From assembly GCA_951812925.1 (NCBI GenBank), contig OX638368.1:81202909-81266908 (forward strand): a stretch of DNA of 64,000 nt, given 5' to 3'. Below are positions 53,593 to 64,000 of the stretch, piece after piece. Both the position numbers and the translations under genes were made by a program. The notes beneath the pieces were generated by a model. It saw only the letters and a list, made by a program, of their open reading frames with translations, searched no databases and had not been told where the DNA came from. The DNA comes from Calliopum simillimum (taxonomy: Eukaryota > Arthropoda > Insecta > Diptera > Lauxaniidae). Position 1 is the stretch's first letter. The number at the start of each line of letters is the position of its first letter.

Positions 53593-55347
53593 AAGAACAT
53601 TTTAATAAGAAAGAGTGTAGTTAATTGATGCTATTAAAAAAAATCAACCTTTTTTTGTAGCAACGCTGTAATACTGAACACAGCGTTTTCTTTAACTTCA
53701 AGGAAGAATATTTCGAAATCCTGCAGGTTTAATGGCAATTTTGCTGATTTAGACGGACTCAGCGTCGAAAAGTGCATAAGACTGCATATAAGTTCATTCA
53801 AACTTTTTACATTAGTAAAAAAGTGAGCATGGTAATTATTGAACAGCGCTCACTTTTCGTTATGCTCATGATCCAGACCTGCATACCAAATTTCATCAAA
53901 ATATGTTACACCATTCGCATTTAATGTGGTTTGCATGTATGGGAGGTTCCACGCGCACCGGCGATATTTCGCCCACTTTCAAGTTGTAGGTGCCCAATGG
54001 CAAGTAGACTCCCTAGAGTTAAATTCAGAAAGATTGCTTTAGTAGTTCTCTTCATATAGCGTTTTATATTTTTGTGGGCAAGTAATATTGAATCAAAATG
54101 TTCAATGGTTAAAGAGTGGGCGTGGCACTTCTTCGATCCTGCTCACTTTTCGTTTGCAACAAGGTATTATTAAATAATACCCGCTCACCAAATTTCATCC
54201 AAATACTTTTTATGGTTTGCGAGTGTTATGACTAAATCAAATTTAAAATTTAGGGCAGTGCCACGCCTCTCGTGAGCATTTACAAAGTTCAAACCTGACT
54301 TATTCTTCATTCCATGTTAATATCTATCACTATACCAAGTTTCATTAAAATCACTGCAGCCGTTTTCGAAAAAAAATGTTGGCACAGACATAAGTACAAA
54401 GAAACAAAAAAAACATACAATTTTAGCTCGTATAAGAGAAGATAACAACTATGGAAAGGGGTACAAGTGAGTGGGGGCAATGAGCCTCAATTTGGGAGAA
54501 TGAAAATTTTAAATTTTCCCAGCTTTTCTTCTTCACATTCTCTGTTGTTGCTGTTACTGGTAGTATGTTGTTGTTATGTTTCTGCTGTATTCTTTGTTGT
54601 CGAAAAAATCTCAAGGTTTCTGTCACTTTGTTTTTACTTCATATGTTTGTTGTTATTGCAGTCAGTCTGTATAAATATACAGTGCATATACATATGTACA
54701 AGTATATGAATTGTTTTGTTTTTTGTATTTACGTATATTTTATGTGCATTGAGCATACATACACTATAAATGAGAGCGCAGAAAACAATAAAAAAATAAT
54801 AAAAAATAAAATTTTACCTAAAACCAGTTTTATTTCAAAGTACATACATACATATGTATATCTTATTCACTGGTCATTACTCAATGCAGCTAAATCACTT
54901 GCTTTTTTGTTTTATTTAATTCTCTTTTTTTATTTTTGCTACCGTTTACCACAATTTATTGCAATAAACTGCACTAATTTTATTTGCACTTCAATTATTG
55001 AATTTTTTCCTTTATGTTGTTAAATGCTTTCCGGTTAAACGAAGGACGGGAAAATTCTTGCAAGAAAAAAAAAAAAGAAAACACTACACACAACAAAACA
55101 GTAACAGAACCGTCAAATGTTCACGAACAACTGTCGTTTTCTAACGAAAGACGAGAAGTGAGAAATGTCAAAAATTTTCAGTGGAATCGTGTGGAATGCA
55201 AGTTTACAGCTGTATAGTAGTTTCCGAGTGCGTTCAGTGTAACAGTTACATTGGTAAAGTCAAATTAATAAGTTCAATAAGGGCAAGTTTACATAGACAT
55301 TCATAATCAAAATAATCTTGAATTTTTTAGCTTCATGATTAAAACTA
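53593..55347. other. Gene-free stretch with degraded dispersed repeats
   Basis: 53650-53800 is the counterpart of 3060-3205. 53880-54370 has GGCGTGGC-type units (GGGAGGTTCCACGCGCACC, GGGCGTGGCACTTCTTC, GCAGTGCCACGCCTCTCG) and CCAAATTTCATC(A/C)AAAT words, a pattern of old DINE-like elements. 54530-55210 has open frames on the plus strand that are hydrophobic or low-complexity and show no domain. 55120-55260 is the least repetitive part. Confidence 0.45.
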
Positions 55348-55718
55348 CACTCAGGGAAAAAACGATAACTTTTACTGTTGATTCAATAGATATCAGTAAC
55401 GATTTAGAGTTAAGGGCGAAATTACTTGAATTGAAAAGAAAATATGAAAAGAAGAACAAGACCTAACCATGGTTGAATTAGCCTGGTTGCAGCGATTACA
55501 AAATTCTTTGTTTTAATTCTATTCTTTCGACAGAAAGCAAGGCAAGAGCAGGGTTCCATTTTTTTATGTTTTGACAACTTGCCATAACTATTGTTATTGA
55601 ATCATGGACCTAACCATGCACGTCACGTTGTCGTATTTACAGTGAACTTACCAAATTAATGGTTACAGTGAATCGACAGTAAAGCAGTTAATTTTACAAC
55701 CACATTTTTCCCTGAGTG
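55348..55718. mobile_element. Tc1/mariner-type MITE, TIR CACTCAGGGAAAAA
   Basis: CACTCAGGGAAAAAACGATA at 55348 and the inverse of CACTCAGGGAAAAATGTGGT ending 55718 are flanked by TA at 55346-55347 and 55719-55720. It is non-coding. A related copy without clean ends lies at 62795-63050. Confidence 0.85.
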
Positions 55719-55959
55719 TATATATTGTTCACATTGATGTGATTTTAGATTACTAGTATTATTTTACTACTTTTTTAATACTATTTATTTTAATACTTTT
55801 TTATATTATTTTTTCATGCGCCAAATTTGTGTCAGACTGGGAGTTAATTTTGTTTGGTTTCTCAAATTTTGTTGCTACTGATTCAAGGATTGCTATTAAC
55901 CACTTATTTCATCCATCTCATATATATCTTCACAAAAACTGTATTATTTTACTCTCAAA

Positions 55960-56195
55960 AGGAATACGAAGAGCACGGGCACGTAGGGCACATCAAATTT
56001 GTAAGCGAACGGAGAAAAATGAAACGCTTCTTTTGCCTCCGTTTGCCTACAAACTCGAAGTTTCACACGTGCCCGTGCCCTTCGTGTGACTTCACTATAA
56101 GCAAACGTAGGGAAACGAATAGCACTGTTTCCCTCCGCTTGCCTACAATTTTTAAGTGCTCTACATGCCCGTGCCCTTCATGTGACCTCGCATAT
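55960..56195. repeat. Local GTGCCCGTGCCCTTC repeats
   Basis: TTTGCCTACAAACTCGAAG...GTGCCCGTGCCCTTCGTGTG at ~56040 is repeated ~98 bp on, at ~56137. An inverted copy (AGCACGGGCACGTAGGGCAC) lies at 55973. GC-rich for this region. Confidence 0.7.
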
Positions 56196-56229
56196 AGATA
56201 TTCGTTTCTCGACAAAAAATGCTGCACTC

Positions 56230-57557
56230 TAATAGCGGAATTACAATGCGGCAGTGTCAGTGAGCAGTTGTTTTTTTAGAAACAGTGTGTTTCAATGGTA
56301 GCACTTTCATAAGAGCAGTAGAAGTAAGCAGGGGGGTTACTCTGTAATTCGAATGCGAATGCAAACATCTTCGCATTCGAGCAAGTGCAACTTTGTAATT
56401 CGAATTTCGGATTTCGTATTTCAATTGTCGCATCCACATTTTGCCCTTTTTCCCTTTTCGGATTTTTTAAACTCTCTAATGTGAATGCGAGTGTCAAAAT
56501 CGTTCGAATTTCGGATATTTTATGCGACAGCTAACAAGCAAACGCAAGCAATGCGAAAAGGCAAAAATCTAAGATTTCTTCTTTGCCAAATTTATTTATT
56601 GAGTAGGTATTATAATGCTTTTTCACAAAATTTACTCAACAAAAGGTCGCAAAATAAGTTTCCATGAACACTTCGCTTCGATCCCCTCTATGGAATTTCT
56701 AACAATTCATATTATAGGAACTAAGAATGTGGAAATAAAAATATTTATGCTGTACAGAAATCCATTTTATTTGGTTTTTATGAACTTGACCATACGCGTA
56801 AATCGTACATGAATTCTCCAATATGTATCCACTTTTTACATAGCGCCAATTTCACAAAGCCATCGAAATGCTCCAAAGTTCTTGGTAACCATGTTTCACT
56901 TCGGAATCGGAATTAGAATCTTCAAGTGCTCTGCATTGCGACAAATGAGACCGAATCGGAATTGGATTTCAGAACATGCCTGATTATACGATCTTCTGCA
57001 CTTTCATGCCTAAGCACACGGCAAAGCTATCGTGTGTATCTTGAGTATCCATTAGCCAACTATTTACTGCTGGCTCATCTTACTGCGTGAAAACGCTTTT
57101 CCAAATTTGGGATCCATTATTTTGTTAAAAATTTTGAGTTCAATTGAATTTTATTGATATTTTTAAAATGTTTTTTTTTTTTTTATTTTAATTTTTGACA
57201 TTTTTGCTAAGTGATGCATACTTTTTATAAATATTTAAGGGATGTTAAAATGTGAACATTTTTGCTCATGCGAACGAGTTACAGAGTAGGATTTTAATTT
57301 CGCATCGCATCTGGTTTTCGCGATATTACTTTTCGTATCGCATTAGAGAGTAACCCCCCAGTACTTTCATTCTTAGCTCTATTTCTAAATTTACTGACAC
57401 TGCCGCAGTGCTACCAAACAAACAAACGAAAAAATTAAGGGAGGCAACATTGTAATAATTAAAAGACAAAAGAAAAACAGCTGATCACTCCTGTTACTGC
57501 TGACACTGCTTTTAAACAGCTGATTGCTGCCACTGCCTCATTGTAATTCCGCTATAG
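56230..57557. mobile_element. MITE with ends TAGCGGAATTACAATG, containing another MITE
   Basis: TAATAGCGGAATTACAATGC at 56230 and the inverse of CTATAGCGGAATTACAATGA at 57536-57557 pair up. GGCAGTGTCAGTGAGCAG-type words repeat inwards on both sides. TA flanks are possible. The block 56328-57361 is nested inside. Confidence 0.6.
56328..57361. mobile_element. MITE with ends GGGGGGTTACTCT
   Basis: AGGGGGGTTACTCTGTAATT at ~56331 and the inverse of TGGGGGGTTACTCTCTAATG ending ~57361. Subterminal GAATGCGAATGC and GCATTCGAGC words recur on the left, with GCATCGCATC-type words on the right. The interior has no gene. Confidence 0.65.
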
Positions 57558-57765
57558 TTGCGCAACTATCTGATTCTCCATTGCGGCATATGAGAGCACC
57601 CACACGAGTGATTTGCTATTGCCTGTGTGCTGTGCAACTAAATATCTTGTCTAATTCGTGTGAACCAGCTCTAAGCATCCAGAATTTTTTAAATCTGTGG
57701 GCATTTGACAAAACAAACTACATAATTTGAAATAAGACAATTTTTCAGGATTTTAATCATTATTA

Positions 57766-58125
57766 GATGTGTTTTAGACGGCAGCGTGTTAACACTGTAT
57801 TAACTCTGTTCTTCTAAAACGTGTTTGTGTGCTACCTCCTTCTTATTTTATTTTACTTTATTATGCTTTTCGTTTCCTTATCACTTCCCTCCGCTTACCC
57901 AGACGATCGATAAAAATGTGGTGCCATTATGTTAAAATCCAATTAAACACAGCTAAAACACAGCTGATATTAAGTGTATTATGGCAACACCAACAGTCCA
58001 CTTCGTGCTTAATAAATTTATCTGTGTTAAATTAAGCACATTAGTTTTTGCTTTCCCATACGTTTCTCAGAAAGTGCTAAGTTAAACACTGAAAATTGTC
58101 GTCTAAGACACAGCTATTATAAAAT
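57766..58125. mobile_element. AT-rich MITE, uninterrupted copy
   Basis: The likely ends are GTGTTTTAGACGGCA (57770) and the inverse of GTGTCTTAGACGACA (~58112). It is the same family as 34710-34876 plus 36056-36195, here continuous at GTGCTTAATAAATTTATCTG, so it serves as the approximate empty site for 34877-36055. Confidence 0.65.
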
Positions 58126-58189
58126 TTAAAGACGCTTCCTTGGGTGGAATCGTCATAAATATAAGACTGATTCTAATATATACGGTAGA

Positions 58190-59182
58190 GTGCCCCAAAA
58201 AGGAAAATTTTGGAAAAGCTTAAGTTTTCGCACGGAAAAAGAGCTCCCGCATCTTCGTTCAGACTCGTTCTTTGTTACTTTGAACAAAATGTTGGATGAT
58301 CGTTTTGAAAAACAGAGCAAAACTATTATCTCTTTACTTAACAATAAACTTACCACAGCAATACAAGATAGCGAAAAGAGAATCCTCGATGTACTTCATA
58401 AGAAACTTGATAGTGTAAATGAGCAAATGACCATTTTCAAGAGAGATTTTGAAGACTTGGTTGAAAGGGTTACCAACATGGAAAATAGTAACCAACACAA
58501 CAACAACAGTAATGAGCCTAATTCTGACACTATCTCTCTTAAAAAGCAAGTTGACGAACTGAAAACACAATTAGAGACTCAATTAGAGAAACAAGAAAAT
58601 TCCGCGGTCGCCTGCGATTTGCGTGTGCACGGGATTCCGTTTGAAAATAGTGAAAATCTTTTAAATATTTTTCACACAGTATGCCAAACTATAGGAATTA
58701 ATCCACCAAATGTTAAGACAATATTCCGTATTAAAAACACACAACACTCAAACACCAGAAATACCCAACACTCGAAAACTGATCCTGCTATTCTTTTACG
58801 TTTAACCTCACCGCACGACAAACATTTTTTACTAAATTCAATTAATGAGTTCCGACGCACAAACGATATTGTTGCTCTCTGCTTATCACATGCTGGTTTC
58901 GATTCTGATGTTCCCATTTATTTTAATGAAAGCTTAGCAAAGGCTAACCACTACATCTTAAAATCTGCCGTAAACTATAAAAAAAATAACCAACTCTCTG
59001 CAGCATTTGTTATGCGTGGGCGCGTGTATGTCAAACGCAATCGAACAGACAGAAAAACACTCATTGAATCTCTCCACATGTTGGATCTACATGTCAGATC
59101 ACAGACAAGTGAGTGTGTCAGCGATTCAGAAACACAGGAACAGAACTTTCGGAGAGAGCATTCCCGACAACAACAACAATAA
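58190..59182 (+). CDS. LINE ORF1: nucleic-acid-binding protein
   Basis: 330 codons without a stop. The frame is taken here from a non-ATG codon; the first ATG in frame is at ~58289 (MLDDRFEKQSKTI). Residues ~35-135 form a coiled-coil-like region (ISLLNNKLTTAIQDSEKRIL, LKKQVDELKTQLETQLEKQE). About 145-300 matches the RRM/C-terminal part of ORF1 (CDLRVHGIPFENSENLLNIF, FRIKNT, IYFNESLAKANHYILKSAV, RGRVYVKRN). NTQHS is duplicated at ~185-200. No CCHC knuckles. It parallels the ORF1 at 23214-24314. Its frame is intact although ORF2 is broken. Confidence 0.82.
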   Translation: MPQKGKFWKSLSFRTEKELPHLRSDSFFVTLNKMLDDRFEKQSKTIISLLNNKLTTAIQDSEKRILDVLHKKLDSVNEQMTIFKRDFEDLVERVTNMENSNQHNNNSNEPNSDTISLKKQVDELKTQLETQLEKQENSAVACDLRVHGIPFENSENLLNIFHTVCQTIGINPPNVKTIFRIKNTQHSNTRNTQHSKTDPAILLRLTSPHDKHFLLNSINEFRRTNDIVALCLSHAGFDSDVPIYFNESLAKANHYILKSAVNYKKNNQLSAAFVMRGRVYVKRNRTDRKTLIESLHMLDLHVRSQTSECVSDSETQEQNFRREHSRQQQQ

Positions 59183-59309
59183 TGAAACGCACATCATAAA
59201 CAATAATAAACACCGCCTTTATGATGATTTAGATTTGGCTTAGGTTTTTTTAATTCGCTACCCTTAGGACACTACTCGTTAGGATTTTTTTATAAGTTCG
59301 ATAAATGCG

Positions 59310-62300
59310 TTGCAGTTATTTTTAAGCATTTCTTTTTTATCAGTTATGACTGGTTCACCTAGCACATATAGAAATTCCAAAGACAATGTTCACGGTTTAA
59401 TTCGTATACTTTGTAATCAAAGGAAAGGATTGAATATTTGCCACATTAACGCTCAAAGCTTGAAAATGAAAATTGATGAATTTAGATATCTATTTGAAGG
59501 ATCGAAAATGGATGTAATGTGTATATCTGAGACATGGCTTTTACCTTCTATGCAGGATAATTTGTTTAAGATTAATGGATTTCGTTTGTTTCGTTTAGAT
59601 AGAGATGGTCGGTGGAGTCGCAATCTTTGTGAGAGAAGGCATTACCTGTAAGCTCAAGTTGAAATCAGTTGCGGAAAGTGCCACTGAGTACATTTTTATT
59701 GATATTATTTCTGAGAATGAGAACGTTTTAATTGGCTGTGCATACAGACCAAATCGAAATATAGATTTGTTACCATTTTTCGAAATTTTGGAAAATTTGT
59801 CACTTACATATACAAACATTATCATTGCTGGAGACTTGAACAGTAATATTTTGAAAGAAACTAATCTGACGGATGGAATGCTTACTTTAGGCTTAATTTG
59901 CGTAAATTATACGTTACCCACTCATTTCACAAAGTCTTCGGATACTCTTTTGGATGTCTTTTTCGTGAACGACTCAGCAAAAGTACTGATTTATGATCAA
60001 ATTTCTGTCCCAATTTTTTCAAAACATGATTTAATTTTCATGTCTTAAAGCCGCTTCAGACTATCTGAGAAGTCATACAGAAAATCTTATGAGTTGTCAA
60101 ATATGGCAACTCTGATAGTGTGAATGTAAATTTATATCACAAATGATTTATCAGAAGAAAACTCGTATGAGTTATTTTGGCATTAGATTTGAATCTATTT
60201 GAAAAGAGAAGTCATAGGAGTTTTCAAATTTTTTAATAATGTTTGAAAAATAAAAAACTAAAACAATTTGAACAAAATAAATTTAAAACAATAAAAATTT
60301 GACAGTCAGAGAAAAAATCAAATAGAAAAACATAAGAAAACTCATATGACTTCTCAGATAGTCTGAAGTGCCTTTTATGAATTTAATTTGAATAACACTA
60401 CACAATTGTTTTCCTATCGTGATTTTAGAAATATAGATTTAGAGTCATTGGAAATTGAAGTGTCAAATATCAAGTGGAACGAACTTTATTACATGACATC
60501 CGTCGATGAAATGGTGGTTTATTTACAAATTCATGTAAACAATCTTTTCGAAAGATTTGTTCGTCTTCGAAATAAAAATATTAAACACGGTCAACGCCCT
60601 TGGTTCAACGCAAGTTTACAACAGAAAATAATTGAAAGAAATGCGGCATATAATCGTTGGAAAAGATATAAAACATCTTACTTACATAAAATATACCGCG
60701 ATCTGAAAATCGAAGTAGTAAAAAATATTAAAACTGCAAAATTAGAATTTTACACAGAAGAATTCAGTAATGCCGTTGGTAGCAAAGAAAAATGGCAACG
60801 CATACGAAATATTGGTTTAGGTAAACACACTACACACTTCATTGATAGAATCGATCCCGATTTGTTAAACGAGAAATTTTGTAATTTATCCATACCTAAA
60901 GTATCACCGAATCATTACGAAAGTTCTGTTTTAACTGTTTATTCAGGAAATAGATTTGATTTCTCTTGCGTAAGTCAAGGCGATGTATTAAGAAGTCTTT
61001 ATGAAGTCAAATCTAACGCGATAGGTTTTGATTGCATACATCCGAGGTTCCTTAAATTATTACTGCCAAAACTATTGCCATATTTAACCCACATTTTTAA
61101 TTTTGTCCTCACTACTTCGACTTTTCCGGCCAGTTGGAAGTCAGCGAAAATAATCCCAATTCCTAAAGCTAGCAATGAGTTTCGACCAATTGCAATACTT
61201 CCATACTTATCAAAAGTGTTTGAAATTGTACTGAAAAAATAAATAAATGAATTTGTCAATCGTGAGAATGTATTAACTGAATTGCAGTCCGGATATAGGC
61301 CAAATAGAAGTTGCGTTACTGCTTTATTGAATGTTTCGGAAGAAATTCGTTCAAAATTAGATAACAGTGAGGCTACGCTACTTACTTTACTTGATCATTC
61401 AAAAGCGTTTGACAGTGTTGATCACACCATTCTATGTACCAAACTTAGAAAAATGTATAATTTCTCGTCCACAGCAACTAAGCTTATTTTCACTTATTTA
61501 AATGGAAGAACTCAAGCAGTAAGCATAAGTGATTCACTATCTCGACACCTTCCGCTCATACGGGGGGTCCCTCAAGGATCTGTTCTTGGACCTCTTTTGT
61601 TCTCAATCTACATCAACGACCTTCCTAATTCTTTGCAATGTTCAAAAATTCACTTGTACGCGGATGACGTTCAACTTTATGCGAGTTCCCCACTAAAAGA
61701 AATTACTCATTTGATACAGGATACCAATAATGATCTGGAAAATATTTTTCACTGGGCATCGAATAACGGTCTATGTCTGAATGCATCCAAATCGAAATGT
61801 CTAATTATCTACAAAAAGCCCTTAGATCATTCTCAATTCCCTAAAGTGATAATGAACAATTCCGAAATAATTTTCGCAGACTCTGCAAAAAATTTGGGTA
61901 TTACATTTAATGAAACTCTCACGTGGAACAATCACATTATTTTCTCTATTGGTAAAGTGTATGGAATGCTACGTACGCTTTGGATAACGCCGCAGCACAT
62001 AAGAATGCTTTTGGCCAAATCTTATCTGATTCCAACACTGTTATATGGTTGCGAAATATTTGCTAACTGTGATAGTGCCGTCAAACGTAAACTGAATGTA
62101 CTTTATAATAATATTACAAGGTATATATTTGGCCTGAAAAAATATGACCACACATCATATTTTGCGAAGCGGATATTTTCCATGACATTTGACAAACTTT
62201 AAGAGTATAGAACTTTACTTCTTTTACATAAAATAATAATCACCAAAGAACCATCATATCTGTACAATAAACTCAGATTTTCAAGATCCCAACGTTCAAA

Positions 62301-62453
62301 ACAGTTAATATACATGCGACATAATCTGCTGGCATCAGAACGGCAATTCTTTATTTACGGAATACGTCTTTGGAATTCACTGCCACATCAGCTGCAAAAT
62401 ACCTGCAACGCATCACGTTTCAAAGAAGAACTTTTTAAAAAATTAACTTTATA
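59310..62453 (+). pseudogene. LINE ORF2 (endonuclease and reverse transcriptase), broken four times
   Basis: The endonuclease begins ICHINAQSLKMKIDEFRY, MCISETWLLPSM and FRLFRLDRDG. The frame shifts near 59605 and continues VGGVAIFVREG, GCAYRPNRN, IIIAGDLNSNIL, DTLLDVFFV and SKHDLIFMS. A 327-bp MITE then splits the gene (60048-60374). The linker resumes at 60378 (NNTTQLFSYRDF) and the RT at IIPIPK/FRPIAILPYLSKVFE. A TAA stops it after IVLKK (61240-61242). It resumes INEFVNRENVL, LQSGYRPNRSC, LLDHSKAFDSVDH, RGVPQGSVLGPLLFS and the active-site YADD. Another stop follows MTFDKL (~62200), then the tail FIYGIRLWNSLP. All catalytic motifs are recognisable, but no full protein can be made. Confidence 0.9.
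60048..60374. mobile_element. Harbinger-like MITE inside LINE ORF2
   Basis: AAGCCGCTTCAGACTATCTG (continuing AGAAGTCATA) and the inverse of AAGGCACTTCAGACTATCTG form ~30-bp ends, flanked by TTA at 60045-60047 and 60375-60377. Removing it with one TTA restores an open reading frame across the junction (LIFMS-Y-EFNLNN). A 3-bp TWA duplication is the PIF/Harbinger pattern. Confidence 0.88.
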
Positions 62454-62794
62454 GCAATTTCCTGACTTGTAGTATTGTTTTATGTAGGCCCCCATTTTGT
62501 ATATTATTATTTTGCAATTTAAGTTTTGTAATCTTTAATTAAGTCAATCAATTCTATCGTCAAATTTAATTAAGTTTTAAATTATTTTTAATTAGTTGTT
62601 TTACATTGTTAAATCAAATTTATTTATTCCACATGCTATTGTAAAGTATTAAAGTGACTTATGCTGTCATTATAAGGTTTTTTGTAATCTTTAGCATAAG
62701 GATTTATATCAATTAATAATAATAAATAAATAAAATGTAAATGTAAATGTAAATGTAAAACATGTGGTTGGGTTTAAAAATAATTATGTATTGT

Positions 62795-63050
62795 TTGAAA
62801 GTGCATTTAGGAAAAAAACGATAACTTTCACTGTTGATTCAATAGATATCAGTAACGATTTAGAGCCAAGGGCAAAACTACTTGAATTTACTGTGAAAAA
62901 CTATTGAGTTTTTTACAGTGATTCAAATCAAGTAATATTTAATATTGATTTTTTGACAGTGAGTAGCATTCAAATCAAGTAATATTTACTTTTGATTTTG
63001 TATTTATTTTGGATTCCTTCTGAAATAATTGTTACACTGTTATACTTTTA
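62795..63050. repeat. Relative of the MITE at 55348-55718
   Basis: AACGATAACTTTCACTGTTG with ATTCAATAGATATCAGTAAC and GATTTAGAGCCAAGGGC matches 55362-55440. Further on, TCAAATCAAGTAATATTTA occurs twice. The ends are worn. Confidence 0.75.
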
Positions 63051-63100
63051 AATATTTTATTCAAAGCTCATAAGTTGACAAATTTTTTACATACATATAA

Positions 63101-64000
63101 GGGTGGGCCAAATTGTATGGACGAAATTTTATCGACCTCGGCTACCCCCCTATGTGAAAGTTCATTCAATTCTATGAATATTTGCCCAAGAAACCATACC
63201 TCTGCGCTCAACTTTAGTTCGGCGAATTTTTGATAGAAAATTTTACCTTTTATGAATATTTTTTTTATTTTCATACTAAATTTTAAAAATTTTTATAAAG
63301 ACAAAAGTAATGTCATTATATGATTTGGCTGGTATTCTGTCAGTAATCAATTGAATTGGATTTTGTATACACAGAAAGTTTACTTGATAGTGTGAAATTG
63401 ATGCTTTATATTTAAAAAAGTGATATGGGTCAAATAGCCGATTATTATGACCGACTTTAAAAATAAACGATTCATATTTTTGGATGAATTTTTTCAAACA
63501 AAACACCAACCTAGGCTGAAAGTTCATTCAATTTGATGAATATTTGCTCATGAAACCATACCTCTACGTTCAATTTTAGTTCGGCGCATTTTCGATTTAA
63601 AATTTTACCTTGCGTTTAATATTTATTTTTATGCCAAATCTTCAAAATTCTTATAGAGACAAAAGTAATATCATAATATGTTTTGGCTGGTATTCTGTGA
63701 GTAATCAATAAAATTGAATTTTGTTTTTACGAAAAGTTTACTTGATAGCGTGAAATTGATAATATTTATTCCAAAAAATTATATATACCAAAAATCCATG
63801 TAATAATATGACTCGTTTATTTTGAAATCAGTTATTTGACCGATAAAATTTTTTGGAATAAATATAATCAATTCCACGCTATAAAGTAAACTTTTCGTAA
63901 AAACTGAACCCAATTTTATTGAATACTGACAGAACACCAGCCAAAACATATTATGATATTACTTTTGTCTCTATGAGAATTTTGAAAATTAAGCATAAAA
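63101..64000. mobile_element. Inverted-repeat element running off the right edge
   Basis: It begins AGGGTGGGCCAAATTGTATG (matching 536-634 inverted). 63140-63330 is repeated in direct orientation at 63500-63700 (GAAAGTTCATTCAATT, GAATATTTGC, ACCATACCTCT, AGTTCGGCG). 63655-63790 is inverted at 63845-64000 (AAAGTAATATCATAATATGT, AAGTTTACTTGATAGCGTGA). No gene. The far end lies outside the window. Confidence 0.75.

Larger units (their letters stand above)
58135..62758 (+). mobile_element. Second CR1/Jockey-type LINE, degraded
   Basis: ORF1 (58190-59182), ORF2 (59310-62453, broken) and a ~300-bp 3' UTR. The UTR has a CTTATGCT...AGCATAAG stem (62658-62702) and ends in (AAATGT)n at 62735-62758. 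It is the same clade as 20008-24480 but a clearly different family. It starts directly after the MITE 57766-58125, so the 5' end may be slightly truncated. Confidence 0.85.

Noticed and set aside
54565..55023. 152-codon plus-strand hydrophobic frame
   Set aside because: Composition is that of translated T-rich DNA (Leu/Phe/Cys/Tyr runs) with no motif; not enough to call a gene.
55829..56279. Two overlapping plus-strand frames
   Set aside because: They run through the local GTGCCCGTGCCC repeats; the similarity between their halves is due to the DNA repeat.

Overview
The window is AT-rich, repeat-saturated nuclear DNA of a higher dipteran (brachyceran fly). The grounds are DINE-1/INE-1-like elements, mariner/Tc1 and CR1/Jockey-type LINE proteins, and one first coding exon with a fly-style A/C-rich 5' leader and poly-Asn/Thr/Gly coding. 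No prokaryotic features, rRNA or functional tRNA are seen. The only host coding sequence I can support is one minus-strand exon (747-1020) that splices out of the left edge. The other ~63 kb looks like an intron or upstream region packed with transposons.

Layout. 1-3800: a mariner fragment, the host exon and its leader, and a foldback MITE. 3802-9483: a Transib-like element (CACAATGG ends, CGTCG duplication) that has taken up a Tc1 (itself carrying a mariner), a piggyBac-like MITE, a hAT-type foldback and a 256-bp MITE. 9.5-19 kb: mostly gene-free, with two hAT-type MITEs, tRNA-like SINE pieces, DINE-like copies and an RTE fragment. 19-25 kb: a ~165-bp tandem array split by a LINE with two intact ORFs. 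25-31.5 kb: foldbacks, a palindromic Tc1 with a 5'-end-only LINE insert, and a 757-bp element with 14 copies of a 16-bp motif and GC-rich hairpins. 32-37 kb: a mariner remnant and several TIR elements. 37.4-40.5 kb: a 3.1-kb hAT-type palindrome. 41-44.6 kb: a DINE-like element carrying a 2.9-kb foldback with a retroposon in its loop. 46.2-52.8 kb: a second copy of the Transib-like element with different inserts. 53-58 kb: nested MITEs. 58.1-62.8 kb: a second LINE, degraded and split by a Harbinger-like MITE.

The copies explain each other. The copy at 46-47 kb is the empty site for the Tc1 and piggyBac-like inserts of the copy at 4-7.6 kb. The copy at 9.2 kb is the empty site for the 3.2-kb insert at 49.4 kb. 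One arm of the Tc1 palindrome is the empty site for the insert in the other arm. A MITE at 57.8-58.1 kb is the approximate empty site for the insert at 34.9 kb. This lets many element borders and target duplications be read to the base. The most unusual theme is short non-autonomous elements whose ends are arrays of one short motif in alternating orientation (11909-12346, 30718-31474, 37398-40537).

Superfamily names rest on termini, target duplications and remembered protein motifs. No alignment or database search was run.
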